From Oscillospiraceae bacterium (lineage in GTDB: Bacteria; Bacillota; Clostridia; Oscillospirales; Ruminococcaceae): a DNA stretch of 64,000 nt. Shown here piece after piece: positions 25,089-34,314 of the stretch. How positions within the stretch are numbered: the first letter of the stretch is position 1; the number at the start of each line of letters is the position of its first letter. Below the pieces are notes generated by a model. That model ran no database searches. It was given only the letters and a program-made list of their open reading frames with translations, and was not told the origin of the DNA. The translations under genes were made by a program, and so were the position numbers. The stretch covers positions 1-64,000 of the forward strand of contig JAEDDN010000007.1 in the NCBI GenBank assembly GCA_016298065.1, given 5' to 3'.

Positions 25089-26108
25089 TTATCTGTCAGA
25101 ATACATTTTTTCGTAGTAATTTTGATAATCGCCGCTGATGATATTTTTCCACCAATCTTCATTATCAAGATACCACTTAATTGTCATCTTTATTCCGTCG
25201 TCAAACTTAACGGTCGGCAACCAGCCGAGTTCGTTTGAAATCTTGGTCGGGTCGATAGCGTATCTCATATCGTGACCTTTTCTGTCGCCGACATAAGTGA
25301 TTAAGCTTTCGGGTTTGCCGAGTTCCTTAAGGATAGTCTTAACAACTTCGAGGTTTGTTCTTTCGTTGTGTCCGCCAACATTATAAACCTCGCCTACTCT
25401 GCCGTTGTGGATAACTTTATCGATAGCACGGCAGTGGTCTTTTACATAAAGCCAGTCACGAACATTTTCGCCTGTACCGTAAACAGGTAAGCTCTCGTCA
25501 GCCAAAGCTCTTGAAATGATAAGCGGAATGAGCTTTTCAGGGAAGTGATACGGACCGTAGTTATTTGAACATCTTGTAATAGTTACAGGTAAGCCGAAGG
25601 TTCTGTGGTATGCAAGTACCAAAAGGTCAGCCGCAGCCTTTGAAGCTGAATACGGGCTGGAGGTGTGGATAGGAGTTTCTTCGGTAAAGAACAGGTCAGG
25701 TCTGTCTAAAGGCAAATCTCCGTAAACCTCGTCGGTAGAAACCTGATGATATCTCGAAACGCCGTATTCTCTCGAAGCGTCCATTAAAGTTTGTGTACCG
25801 ATAATGTTTGTTCTTAAGAATATGCCCGGGTCAACGATTGAACGGTCAACGTGTGACTCTGCGGCAAAGTTTACTACTATGTCAAACTTTTCTTTTTCAA
25901 ACAAATCAAAGATATAATCTCTGTCTGCAATATCGCCCTTTGTGAACTTAAACTTAGGATTTTTCATTGCAGGTTCAAGTGTTTCGAGGTTACCTGCATA
26001 GGTTAAAAGGTCAAGACCTACGATTTCGTAGTCAGGGTGTTCCTCTAACATTAAGTAAACAAAGTTACTTCCTATAAAACCTGCTGCGCCTGTTACTAAT
26101 ATCTTCAT
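25089..26108 (-). CDS. rmlB: dTDP-glucose 4,6-dehydratase
   Basis: A protein of 339 residues; NAD-binding GAAGFIGSNFV at the N terminus, catalytic TDEVYG (Asp/Glu) and YSASKAA. It makes dTDP-4-keto-6-deoxyglucose, the second step of the pathway. Third gene of the rhamnose operon. Confidence 0.97.
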   Translation of the reverse strand: MKILVTGAAGFIGSNFVYLMLEEHPDYEIVGLDLLTYAGNLETLEPAMKNPKFKFTKGDIADRDYIFDLFEKEKFDIVVNFAAESHVDRSIVDPGIFLRTNIIGTQTLMDASREYGVSRYHQVSTDEVYGDLPLDRPDLFFTEETPIHTSSPYSASKAAADLLVLAYHRTFGLPVTITRCSNNYGPYHFPEKLIPLIISRALADESLPVYGTGENVRDWLYVKDHCRAIDKVIHNGRVGEVYNVGGHNERTNLEVVKTILKELGKPESLITYVGDRKGHDMRYAIDPTKISNELGWLPTVKFDDGIKMTIKWYLDNEDWWKNIISGDYQNYYEKMYSDR

Positions 26109-26137
26109 TTTTCATTTCCCCTTACATTGAATTTTAT

Positions 26138-26683
26138 TTAAAAATTAACGTCGCTGTCTTTTAAAAGCGGAGCAGACAAATCTTTTTGTGATAAAATCGG
26201 GTTTTCAATTCCCCACTCAACGCCTATCGACTCGTCGTCAAAACGTATGCTTCTGTCGTGCTCCTTTGAGTAAAATTCGTCCACCTTATACTGAACCTCA
26301 ACATCGTCTGTGAGGGTTACAAAGCCGTGAGCAAAGCCCTTAGGAATATAGAGCTGTTTTTTGTTTTCTGCCGATAATTCAATGGAAAACCATTTTTTAT
26401 ATGTCGGCGAATTTTTCCTCAAATCTACTACAACGTCCACAATAGTGCCTCTTGTGCATCTTATAAGCTTTGTCTGAGATTTGGGATTGTTTTGAAAATG
26501 CAAGCCTCTCAAAGTACCCTTTTGTGCGGAATATGACTGATTATCCTGCACAAATACAGTGTCAATTCCAAGCTCTTTAAACTTTTCCTCTGAATAGGTT
26601 TCCATAAACCAGCCTCTGTGATCGCCGAAAACCTGCGGTTCGATTACCACTAAGCCCTCAATATCAGTTTTAATTAAATTCAA
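26138..26683 (-). CDS. rmlC: dTDP-4-dehydrorhamnose 3,5-epimerase
   Basis: A protein of 181 residues, a cupin-fold epimerase with the LRGLHFQ motif (catalytic His), then VDLRKNSPTY and the FAHGFVTL segment with a conserved aromatic residue. It acts after RmlB. It is second in the operon, which runs A-C-B-D. Confidence 0.96.
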   Translation of the reverse strand: MNLIKTDIEGLVVIEPQVFGDHRGWFMETYSEEKFKELGIDTVFVQDNQSYSAQKGTLRGLHFQNNPKSQTKLIRCTRGTIVDVVVDLRKNSPTYKKWFSIELSAENKKQLYIPKGFAHGFVTLTDDVEVQYKVDEFYSKEHDRSIRFDDESIGVEWGIENPILSQKDLSAPLLKDSDVNF

Positions 26684-26719
26684 CTTTATAACACCTCTTT
26701 GTGAAATAATTTATATGAG

Positions 26720-27598
26720 TTAATATGTAATTTTACCTTCTGCTACTTTTTTGAGATATTGTCCGTAGATGGATTTGCCGTATTTCTCGGCAGACTCAGC
26801 TAAGCGTTCCTTTGAAATCCAGCCCTTTCTGAAAGCAATCTCTTCAGGTGCACTGACCTTAATACCGAGACGTTTTTCTACTGTCTGAACAAACTGACCT
26901 GCTTCCAAAAGGCTATCCATTGTTCCCGTGTCGAGCCAAGCAAAGCCTCTGCTCAAAAGCTGAACGTCAAGGTCGCCTTTTTCAAGATATACTCTGTTTA
27001 AATCGGTTATCTCAAGCTCGCCTCTTGCGGACGGCTTTAAGTTTTTAGCATATTCTACAACTCTGTTATCGTAAAAGTAAAGTCCTGTGATACAGTAATT
27101 TGATTTCGGGTGTTCGGGTTTTTCTTCAACAGACAATACCCTGCCGTTTTTATCAAATTCGACTATACCGAAGCGCTCCGGATCGTCTACATAATAGCCG
27201 AACACAGTTGCTCTGCCTTTGTTGTCAGCGGCTTTTTTAAGCACGCTTTCAAGCTCGTTACCGTAAAAAATGTTATCGCCCAAAACCATGGCAACGTCAT
27301 CGTCGCCTATAAACTCCTCGCCCAAGATAAATGCTTGCGCAAGTCCGTCCGGAGAGGGCTGTTCTTTATAGCTTAAGTTTACTCCGTACTGACTGCCGTC
27401 GCCCAAAAGCTTTTTGAAATTCGGCAAATCGGTGGGAGTCGAAATGATAAGAATATCCTTTATTCCTGCCATCATCAAGGTAGATAACGGATAATAAATC
27501 ATCGGCTTATCGTAAATAGGCAAAAGCTGCTTACTGGTGATCATAGTAAGCGGATATAATCTTGTTCCTGCTCCGCCGGCTAAAATAATACCCTTCAT
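26720..27598 (-). CDS. rmlA: glucose-1-phosphate thymidylyltransferase
   Basis: A protein of 292 residues starting MKGIILAGGAGTRLYPLT, with the GGxGTRLxP nucleotide-binding motif, the VEEKP motif near residue 165 and the LDTGT motif. It activates glucose 1-phosphate with dTTP. It is the first gene of the rhamnose operon, with a good promoter about 95 bases upstream. The rhamnose would serve cell-wall polysaccharides; glycosyltransferase genes lie next door. Confidence 0.97.
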   Translation of the reverse strand: MKGIILAGGAGTRLYPLTMITSKQLLPIYDKPMIYYPLSTLMMAGIKDILIISTPTDLPNFKKLLGDGSQYGVNLSYKEQPSPDGLAQAFILGEEFIGDDDVAMVLGDNIFYGNELESVLKKAADNKGRATVFGYYVDDPERFGIVEFDKNGRVLSVEEKPEHPKSNYCITGLYFYDNRVVEYAKNLKPSARGELEITDLNRVYLEKGDLDVQLLSRGFAWLDTGTMDSLLEAGQFVQTVEKRLGIKVSAPEEIAFRKGWISKERLAESAEKYGKSIYGQYLKKVAEGKITY

Positions 27599-27692
27599 AT
27601 TTTTTATACCTCCGTGTTTACAAACTTGTTTGGATTATAAGCTTTAATCGCTTAAATTAAGGCTAAAAGTCATAATAATCCTATTTAAAAAA

Positions 27693-27721
27693 ATTATACC
27701 ATAACTGAAAAATATAATCAA
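27693..27721 (-). promoter_or_regulatory. promoter of the rml operon
   Basis: On the minus strand TTGATT (27716-27721), 17 bases, TATAAT (27693-27698). It drives rmlA and the genes behind it. Confidence 0.75.
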
Positions 27722-27767
27722 GAAAAAAACTTAAATATTATATTGTAGGTAATTTTTTTATAACATC

Positions 27768-27796
27768 TTGATTAAGGCACCCTTATATGATAAACT
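27768..27796 (+). promoter_or_regulatory. promoter of the glycosyltransferase/asnB operon
   Basis: TTGATT, 17 bases, TAAACT, 69 bases ahead of the ATG at 27865. It is divergent from the rml promoter. Confidence 0.65.
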
Positions 27797-27864
27797 TATT
27801 AAGTAAATTATATCTTTATCGCTTGATGTTGTGAGGTGAATTTCAGCTTTATAGCATTAAAATT

Positions 27865-28794
27865 ATGATTACTGTTCTTATGGCGACATATCAGGGCGAA
27901 AAATACTTAAAGCCCCAGCTTGATTCGATATTATCCCAAAGCTTTAGTGACTTTAAGCTTGTGATAAGCGACGATGTTTCAAGCGATTCTACACGAGAAA
28001 TAGTGTCGGAATATGCAAAAAAATATCCCGGCAAGGTTATCCCGGTATTCCCTGAAAAAGCTTCGGGAAGCGCAGAAAATAACTTTTTTTCCATGCTCGA
28101 AAAGGCGGATGACGACTATATTATGCTTTCAGACCAAGACGACGTGTGGCTGCCCGACAAGATAGAGAAAACCTTTGAAAAAATGAAAGAGGCAGAAAAT
28201 ATTTACGGTAAAAATACGCCGATACTGATTCACTCAAATTTAAAGGTCACCGACGGCGAGCTTAATATAATAGCAGAGTCCTTTTGGAAATATCAAAACA
28301 TCTCGCCCGAGCGCACAAAGCTAAATCAGATGTTAGTACAAAACGGTATTACGGGCTGTACTATGATGATAAACAGAGCTCTTTTAAAGTATCTATGGGA
28401 TTACACGCCTAAAGAATGCGCTATGCACGACTGGTGGTGCGGACTTATTGCGTGTTCATTTGGGCATATTGATTATATAACCGACTCGCTTATGCTTTAC
28501 CGCCAGCACGGGAATAATCAGGTGGGCGCCAAAAACGCAAGAAGCTTTTCTTTTATATGGGGTAAATATAAAAGCAGAGATATTGTTAAAGAAAACTACA
28601 ACAAGATGTTTATTCAGGCAAGGCTTTTTGAAGAGAAGTATCAGGATACCTTAACCGACACACAAAAGGATATTTTAAAGGGTTTTATAGATATTCAAGG
28701 CGCAAGCCGAATTTTTAAAGTTAAAACGATAATTAAATATAAATTTTATAAAAATAATTTTGTTCGTACAATGGGACAATTTTTCTCGATTTAA
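27865..28794 (+). CDS. family 2 glycosyltransferase (rhamnosyltransferase-like)
   Basis: A protein of 309 residues with a GT-A fold: ITVLMATYQGEKYLKPQLDSIL, the DDVSSD segment, the DQDDVW motif (metal-binding DxD type) and a C-terminal MHDWWCGL segment. The pattern is that of glycosyltransferases that add rhamnose to cell-surface polymers, fitting the divergent rml operon. The ATG at 27865 has no good ribosome site at the usual distance (GAGGTGA lies 24 bases upstream), and an in-frame stop precedes it, so no earlier start is possible. Confidence 0.85.
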   Translation: MITVLMATYQGEKYLKPQLDSILSQSFSDFKLVISDDVSSDSTREIVSEYAKKYPGKVIPVFPEKASGSAENNFFSMLEKADDDYIMLSDQDDVWLPDKIEKTFEKMKEAENIYGKNTPILIHSNLKVTDGELNIIAESFWKYQNISPERTKLNQMLVQNGITGCTMMINRALLKYLWDYTPKECAMHDWWCGLIACSFGHIDYITDSLMLYRQHGNNQVGAKNARSFSFIWGKYKSRDIVKENYNKMFIQARLFEEKYQDTLTDTQKDILKGFIDIQGASRIFKVKTIIKYKFYKNNFVRTMGQFFSI

Positions 28795-28838
28795 ATTTTC
28801 TCTCGATAAATTAAGAGAAGAAAGGTATTGGTAATAAT

Positions 28839-30665
28839 ATGTGTGGATTTGTTGGATTTTCCGATAATATGAAGGACAAAGCCCCCGTACTAAAGGACAT
28901 GATGGACAGTATTGCTCACAGAGGTCCCGACAGCGAGGGTATGTATACCGACGACGATATTGCTTTAGGCTTTAGACGTCTTTCGATAATCGACCTTGAA
29001 GCAGGAAGTCAGCCTATTTTTAACGAGGATAACTCTTTAGTACTCGTATTTAACGGCGAGATTTATAACTATCAGGATTTGCGCAAAGAGCTTATAAAAG
29101 AAGGTCACACTTTTAAAACACATTCCGATTCCGAAGTGCTTATTCACCTTTACGAGCAGCACGGATACGATATGTTAAATCTTTTAAGAGGTATGTTCGC
29201 CTTTTGTATTTGGGATATACAAAAGAAAAGCTTGTTTATCGCAAGAGATTATTTTGGCATAAAGCCTATGTATTATGCTAATATGGGTAACACCTTTATG
29301 TTCGGCTCGGAGATTAAGAGCTTTTTATTCCACCCGGACTTTAAAAAAGAGCTTAACCACGACGTTTTAGAGCATTATTTAACCTTCCAGTATTCTCCTA
29401 CAAGCGAAACCTTTTTTAAAGACGTTTATAAGCTTCCTCCTGCACATTATCTTGTTTATGAAAACGGTGAGCTCACCGTTACACGCTATTGGGAGCCTGT
29501 ATTTGACGCTAAAGAGGGCAAGGATTTAGACTACTGGGTAAGCGAAATAGAAAATATAATGAAGGATTCCGTAGCTCACCACAAGATAAGCGACGTTGAA
29601 GTAGGCTCTTTCCTTTCAAGCGGAGTTGACTCAAGCTATGTTGCCTGTCTTGCGCAGGTAGACAAGACCTTTACCGTAGGCTTTGCTCCCGAACAGTATA
29701 ACGAAATAAGCTTCGCAAAAGAGTTTTCTAAGTTTATTAACGTAAAGAATATAAGCAAGCTCATTACTCCCGAAGAATATTGGGACAGCCTTTCAAAAAT
29801 ACAGTATCACATGGACGAGCCTTTGGCAGACCCTGCGGCTATTGCGCTTTATTTTGTAAGTAACGAAGCGGCAAAGCACGTTAAGGTTGCTTTATCAGGC
29901 GAGGGCGCCGACGAATTTTTCGGCGGCTACAATATTTATAAAGAGCCCCTCGAGCACAGAGGCTTTGACAAAATTCCTATGCCGATAAGACGCTTTATCG
30001 GTGCTGTTGCCTCCCGTTTACCCAAGGTAAGAGGGCTTAACTTCCTTGTTCGTCACTCAAAAACCTTACAGGAAAGATTTATCGGAAACGCCTTTATGTT
30101 TGACGAGCGTGAAAAGAATAAGCTTCTTAAAGAGAGAAGTGCTACTGAGTTACCTACCGATATTACAAAGCCGTTTTACGACAAGGTCAAAGGCAAAGAC
30201 CCTGTAACACAAATGCAGTATCTTGACATTCATCTTTGGATGGCTTACGACATACTCTTAAAGGCAGATAAAATGAGTATGGCAAATTCTCTGGAGGTAA
30301 GAGTGCCGTTTCTGGATAAGGAGGTTTTGGGCGTTGCTTCAAAAATCCCCACCGAGTACAGAGTAAATAACGGCGTTACAAAGTTAGCTATGAGACAGGC
30401 GGCAAACAAGGTTATACCGCAAAAAACCGCCGACAAGAAAAAGTTAGGCTTCCCTGTTCCCATAAGAGTATGGCTTAAAGAGGACGCTTACTACAATAGA
30501 GTAAAGAGCTATTTTACCTCCGACGTTGCCGAAGAGTTTTTTAACACAAGTTATCTTGTAAAAATACTCGACCAGCACCGTGCGGGAAAATACGACAACA
30601 GCAGAAAAATCTGGACTGTGTTTATGTTCTTAAAATGGTATGAGGAATTTTTTATAAAAAGATAA
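28839..30665 (+). CDS. asnB: asparagine synthetase (glutamine-hydrolysing)
   Basis: A protein of 608 residues. The N-terminal glutaminase domain begins MCGFVGF with Cys2 as nucleophile; the synthetase domain has the PP-loop in FLSSGVDSSYVA (about residue 265). It makes asparagine from aspartate with glutamine and ATP. In surface-polysaccharide loci, related amidotransferases modify sugars, but all signatures here fit AsnB. It lies 44 bases after the glycosyltransferase and ends at a strong terminator. Confidence 0.93.
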   Translation: MCGFVGFSDNMKDKAPVLKDMMDSIAHRGPDSEGMYTDDDIALGFRRLSIIDLEAGSQPIFNEDNSLVLVFNGEIYNYQDLRKELIKEGHTFKTHSDSEVLIHLYEQHGYDMLNLLRGMFAFCIWDIQKKSLFIARDYFGIKPMYYANMGNTFMFGSEIKSFLFHPDFKKELNHDVLEHYLTFQYSPTSETFFKDVYKLPPAHYLVYENGELTVTRYWEPVFDAKEGKDLDYWVSEIENIMKDSVAHHKISDVEVGSFLSSGVDSSYVACLAQVDKTFTVGFAPEQYNEISFAKEFSKFINVKNISKLITPEEYWDSLSKIQYHMDEPLADPAAIALYFVSNEAAKHVKVALSGEGADEFFGGYNIYKEPLEHRGFDKIPMPIRRFIGAVASRLPKVRGLNFLVRHSKTLQERFIGNAFMFDEREKNKLLKERSATELPTDITKPFYDKVKGKDPVTQMQYLDIHLWMAYDILLKADKMSMANSLEVRVPFLDKEVLGVASKIPTEYRVNNGVTKLAMRQAANKVIPQKTADKKKLGFPVPIRVWLKEDAYYNRVKSYFTSDVAEEFFNTSYLVKILDQHRAGKYDNSRKIWTVFMFLKWYEEFFIKR

Positions 30666-30671
30666 AATATT

Positions 30672-30706
30672 AAATCGGCAAGGAATAAATCCTTGCCGAT
30701 TTTTTA
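30672..30706. terminator. terminator after asnB
   Basis: AAATCGGCAAGGA pairs with its complement across a five-base loop, followed by TTTTT. It serves asnB and may serve the convergent XRE gene. Confidence 0.9.
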
Positions 30707-30919
30707 TCACTTTTTATCGGTTCTGCCCACAAGGTAATCGAGCGATACGCCAAAGCAATCTGCAATTTTAATTAAAATTTCCAGTTTAGGTTCTCTGGTC
30801 ATAAGCTCATAATTTTGATATGTCTTTTCGGTAATATCGCAGTATACGGCGACTTCCCACTGTGTAAGACCTTTTTCTTTTCTGCACTCTTTGAGGCGTT
30901 TTGCCAAAATGTCTTTCAT
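30707..30919 (-). CDS. XRE-family regulator
   Basis: A 70-residue helix-turn-helix protein (KECRKEKGLTQWEVAVYCDITEKTYQNYEL) with the C-terminal FGVSLDYLVGRTDKK tail that such Firmicute regulators share. It is divergent from the DUF1836 gene, with 131 bases between. Its target is unknown. Confidence 0.9.
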   Translation of the reverse strand: MKDILAKRLKECRKEKGLTQWEVAVYCDITEKTYQNYELMTREPKLEILIKIADCFGVSLDYLVGRTDKK

Positions 30920-30993
30920 ATATTATCACCACAGCTTCATTATATATTGTACGCTCATTTTTTACAAGAACATAAAAAATCTAAAGATTACTA

Positions 30994-31033
30994 TTGACAG
31001 TCAAATGAACTTGTGATATAATCAAATAAACTT
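30994..31033 (+). promoter_or_regulatory. consensus promoter with 21-base direct repeats
   Basis: TTGACA (30994-30999), 17 bases, TATAAT (31017-31022). TCAAATGAACTT at 31001 and TCAAATAAACTT at 31022 flank the -10 box, 21 bases apart. They look like a double operator for the DUF1836 regulator or the divergent XRE protein. Confidence 0.75.
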
Positions 31034-31050
31034 ATGAAAGGAGGGGTTAT

Positions 31051-31617
31051 ATGTCTCAAAAGCTGATACCCGGTACTGCCTTACCGTATTCCGACGCAGG
31101 CGGAACCTTTAATATGTTTAAGCCTCTTATAAAGGCTACCGACGGGCTTACCTTGAGTCAGGTCTGCGCTGTAACGGGGTTAGAAGCGTCCACCGTACAA
31201 AACTGGGTTAAGCGAAAGTTTGTCGCACGCCCGATAAACAAAAAATATCACGAGCGACAGCTTGCGAGAATACTGCTTATCTCATCGCTTCGTGAATGTA
31301 TGAAAATCGAAAACATAGGCGAGCTTATGTCAATGGTAAACGGCGACGCTAACGACGAAAGTGACGACATTATCTCGGAGGATAAGTTATATGACTATTT
31401 TTGTGAGATAATCGGGCATACTAACGATGTCGCACCCTCTGACAGCGAAATAGAAAGCCTTATCGAAAATGTGATTAAGGACTATAAGCCGCCTCATAAA
31501 AACGACAAGCTTAGGTTAAAGGACGCACTTACCGTAATGGTATATGCATACACGGCAGCCGAATACAAAAAACGGGCTGACCTTAAACTAAATCAAATGA
31601 AGGAGAATTTAAAATGA
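31051..31617 (+). CDS. DUF1836 family (MerR-like) regulator
   Basis: A 188-residue protein with the DUF1836 pattern: TDGLTLSQVCAVTGLEASTVQNWVKRKFV is a MerR-like helix-turn-helix, followed by helical regions. It overlaps the SPFH-protein gene by four bases. A role in control of that operon is likely. Ribosome site GGAGGGG precedes the ATG. Confidence 0.85.
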   Translation: MSQKLIPGTALPYSDAGGTFNMFKPLIKATDGLTLSQVCAVTGLEASTVQNWVKRKFVARPINKKYHERQLARILLISSLRECMKIENIGELMSMVNGDANDESDDIISEDKLYDYFCEIIGHTNDVAPSDSEIESLIENVIKDYKPPHKNDKLRLKDALTVMVYAYTAAEYKKRADLKLNQMKENLK

Positions 31618-32429
31618 ATGAACAAACCTTTGCACCTAAAAAAACCAAAAAAATCATAGCTATTATAGCCATAGTACTTCTGGTGATAATTACACTCTCA
31701 AGTACCTTTACCGTAGTTGACGCAGGTCACACAGGCGTTGTAGTAACGCTCGGTAAGGTAAACGAGAGAGTTTTGCCCGAAGGAATCCACGCTAAAGTGC
31801 CGTTTATCCAAAAGGTTGTAAAAATAGACAACCGTATCCGCAAGTTAGAGGTAAACACCGAGGCGTTCTCAAAGGACCTTCAAAGCGTTAATACCGTGCT
31901 TGCAATAAACTACCGTGTAGACACTTCAAAGAGCTACAGCATTTACAAAAACATAGGCGCTGACTACGAAACGGTTCTGGTAGTACCTGCAGTAAACGAG
32001 GTTTTAAAGGCAATTACCGCAACATACACCGCTGAGGAAAGCGTAACAAACCGTGTTTTAATCTCCGAGGGGTTAATTCAAGGCTTAAACGAAAAATTAA
32101 ATAACATCGGGCTTTACATCACCGATGTAAACATCATTGACTTTGATTTCTCAGACGCTTTTATTACGGCGATTGAAGAAAAACAAGTCGCTCAACAACA
32201 GCTTTTAAAGGCTGAAACCGAAAAGCAAACCGCTATTACAAATGCCGAGGCCGAAGCTGAAGCAATGAAGATAAAAGCAGACGGCGAAGCTCAGGCGAAC
32301 AGACTTATAAGCGAATCGCTCACCAATCAGGTTATAGAAAACAAAAAGATTGAAAAGTGGAACGGCGAGCTTCCAAAGGTTAGCGGCAACAGCGGCGCTT
32401 TCGTTGATATAGGCGGTATTACGGAATAA
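31614..32429 (+). CDS. SPFH/prohibitin-domain membrane protein
   Basis: A protein of 271 residues. One N-terminal membrane helix (IIAIIAIVLLVIITLSSTF) is followed by the SPFH domain (FTVVDAGHTGVVVTLGKVNERVLPEG) and a C-terminal coiled coil with the AEAEAEAMKIKADGEAQANR segment. Such proteins form ring-like scaffolds at the membrane and often regulate proteases (HflK/C, prohibitin). No protease gene lies nearby. It is coupled to the DUF1836 gene by an ATGA overlap, an unusual partner. Confidence 0.9.
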   Translation: MNEQTFAPKKTKKIIAIIAIVLLVIITLSSTFTVVDAGHTGVVVTLGKVNERVLPEGIHAKVPFIQKVVKIDNRIRKLEVNTEAFSKDLQSVNTVLAINYRVDTSKSYSIYKNIGADYETVLVVPAVNEVLKAITATYTAEESVTNRVLISEGLIQGLNEKLNNIGLYITDVNIIDFDFSDAFITAIEEKQVAQQQLLKAETEKQTAITNAEAEAEAMKIKADGEAQANRLISESLTNQVIENKKIEKWNGELPKVSGNSGAFVDIGGITE

Positions 32430-32441
32430 CAAAAAATTAAA

Positions 32442-32464
32442 CGGCATCGCAATAAGCGATGCCG
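32442..32464 (+). terminator. terminator after the SPFH gene
   Basis: CGGCATCGC pairs with GCGATGCCG across five bases. The following TAATATTTTATC is T-rich, so termination is likely. Confidence 0.75.
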
Positions 32465-32499
32465 CTAATATTTTATCTTTAAGTAACCTAATATGTATA

Positions 32500-32763
32500 T
32501 TATTCTGTAAATCCGGTTTCAACCAATTTAACCAAAGCTTCAACAGCTTCCTGTTCGTCAGTGCCGTCGGCGATAATTTTAATTTGGTTTTCTCCTACAA
32601 TACCCAAAGACAATACGCCTAAGAGACTCTTTGCATTTACTCTGCGCTCGTCCTTTTCAACCCAAATAGACGATTTGAATTCATTTGCTTTTTGAATAAA
32701 AAATGTTGCCGGACGTGCGTGTAAGCCGACTTGATTTTGTACCTCTACATCTTTAATATACAT
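32500..32763 (-). CDS. ptsH: HPr family phosphocarrier protein
   Basis: A protein of 87 residues with both regulatory sites: His15 in GLHARPA, phosphorylated by EI, and Ser46 in SLLGVLSLG, phosphorylated by HPr kinase. It carries phosphate to PTS sugar transporters and takes part in carbon catabolite control. No enzyme I gene is in the window. The His and Ser both being present favours HPr over Crh. Confidence 0.92.
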   Translation of the reverse strand: MYIKDVEVQNQVGLHARPATFFIQKANEFKSSIWVEKDERRVNAKSLLGVLSLGIVGENQIKIIADGTDEQEAVEALVKLVETGFTE

Positions 32764-32836
32764 ATTAAACTCTCCCTCTCAACTGTTTATTAAGGCTCAA
32801 ATGCTTAAACCAACTTAATATTTTAAAGTTAATTTT

Positions 32837-32864
32837 ATTATATCACAAAAGATTTTGTCGTCAA
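32837..32864 (-). promoter_or_regulatory. promoter of ptsH
   Basis: On the minus strand TTGACG, 16 bases, TATAAT. Confidence 0.75.
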
Positions 32865-32996
32865 TTACCTTATGGTTTTTTTAGATTATTTCCCAGTTTG
32901 GAGTATTTAAATTACCCTGCGTTTATGCAAAAAAACCATAATTTTTTAAACAGGTAAAAATATTTATATCAATAACATAAACACATCGGTTAAAAG

Positions 32997-33707
32997 CTAC
33001 TGCTTATCAGAGTTATCGGACATATATTTTTTAAACATATCGGGGCGTTTTTGTTTTGTTCTTTCGAGGGATTTTTCATAACGCCACTTCTCAATATTTG
33101 CGTGATGTCCGGAAAGGAGCACCTCCGGCACTTTTTTACCTTGCCACTCTTCCGGACGTGTGTACTGCGGATATTCCAAAAGCCCGTTAAAATGGCTTTC
33201 GTTTTCAAAGCATTCGCTGTCTGAAAGCACGCCGTCACAAAGCCTTACAATGCTGTCGGTAAGTATGAGCGCCGGCAGTTCTCCGCCGGTTAAAACATAA
33301 TCCCCGACCGATATTTCCTCGTCGACAATAGCTTCTATTATACGCTCGTCTACGCCCTCATAATGTCCGCAGAGGATGAGTATATTTTCATACTCGCTGA
33401 GTTTTAACGATTTATCTTGCGTAAGCACCTTACCCTGAGGCGACATATATATAACGTGCGGTCTTTTCCCTATCATTTCACACACCGCCTCAAAGCAGCG
33501 ATAAATAGGCTCTGCCTGCATAACCATACCCTTACCTCCGCCATAGGCGTAGTCGTCTACACGGTTATGCTTATCGAGAGTATAATCCCTTATGTTATGA
33601 CAATAAATTTCGACAAGCTTTCCCTCTCTGGCTCTGCCGATAATGCTTTCGTTAAGCACCGCTTCGCACATTTCGGGAAAAAGCGTCAATATATCTATCC
33701 TAATCAT
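32997..33707 (-). CDS. trmD: tRNA (guanine-N1)-methyltransferase
   Basis: A protein of 236 residues with the trefoil-knot methyltransferase pattern: IDILTLFPEM at the start, GGGKGMVMQAEPIY, and the knot segment SPQGKVLTQ through CGHYEGVDER with SVGDYVLTGGELP. It methylates guanosine 37 of several tRNAs. The ATG at 33707 is used in preference to the TTG one codon upstream. It overlaps rimM at the stop codon. It is the last gene of the ribosome-processing operon. Confidence 0.96.
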   Translation of the reverse strand: MIRIDILTLFPEMCEAVLNESIIGRAREGKLVEIYCHNIRDYTLDKHNRVDDYAYGGGKGMVMQAEPIYRCFEAVCEMIGKRPHVIYMSPQGKVLTQDKSLKLSEYENILILCGHYEGVDERIIEAIVDEEISVGDYVLTGGELPALILTDSIVRLCDGVLSDSECFENESHFNGLLEYPQYTRPEEWQGKKVPEVLLSGHHANIEKWRYEKSLERTKQKRPDMFKKYMSDNSDKQ

Positions 33708-34212
33708 CAAAAAGCCCCTCTAAACGTGTAATGGTAATGGTGTCATTTTCAAAATTTATCTCATTTACAACACTTTCTATCGCAGGGATAAGATAGGTTT
33801 TACCCTCAGGCGACTTTACAAAGTAAACGTCATTGGCACCGTAGCTTCCCACGTCAACAAGCTCGCCGTAAAGAGTGTTATCGTCCTTATCCACTACCTT
33901 CATACCGAGTAAATCCTGAATGAAATATGTGCCCTCGTCCAAAGAAAGCTCGTCTCTGTTTAAATACAAAACCTTATTTCTTAAAGCTTGAGCATCATTC
34001 ATTGTATCTGTGCCCTCAAGCTTCATTATCACGATATTTTTATGCACTCTTGCGTTTAAAACCTTAACGGGCTTTTTGCCCTTGTCGTCAAAATAAAGCG
34101 TGTCAAGCGTACACAAAACGTCGTTTGAATCACACCACGACTTAACCCTGACTTCGCCTGCAATACCGTGCGTTGCAACTATTTGTCCTGCTTCAAGATA
34201 CTGCTTTTTCAC
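33700..34212 (-). CDS. rimM: 16S rRNA processing protein
   Basis: A protein of 170 residues with the RimM pattern (GQIVATHGIAGEVRVKSW; DLLGMKVVDKD; PAIESVVNEIN). It helps maturation of the 30S head. GTG 34212 is chosen because GGGGAG lies upstream and gives the family's usual N terminus; a longer frame from 34239 lacks a ribosome site. It overlaps trmD. Confidence 0.95.
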   Translation of the reverse strand: MKKQYLEAGQIVATHGIAGEVRVKSWCDSNDVLCTLDTLYFDDKGKKPVKVLNARVHKNIVIMKLEGTDTMNDAQALRNKVLYLNRDELSLDEGTYFIQDLLGMKVVDKDDNTLYGELVDVGSYGANDVYFVKSPEGKTYLIPAIESVVNEINFENDTITITRLEGLFDD

Positions 34213-34314
34213 TAAAAGCTTCTCCCCTTTTAAAATCAAAAACTATAGGGAAGCTTTAAGCTTCCCTTTTAGATTTAAGCAATTTGGGGAGCCCAAAGCT
34301 CCCCTTAAGTTATC

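Noticed and set aside
32870..32942. Long-range inverted repeat of TTATGGTTTTTTT near trmD
   Set aside because: The two arms are 45 or more bases apart and consist mostly of A/T runs; they are probably chance.
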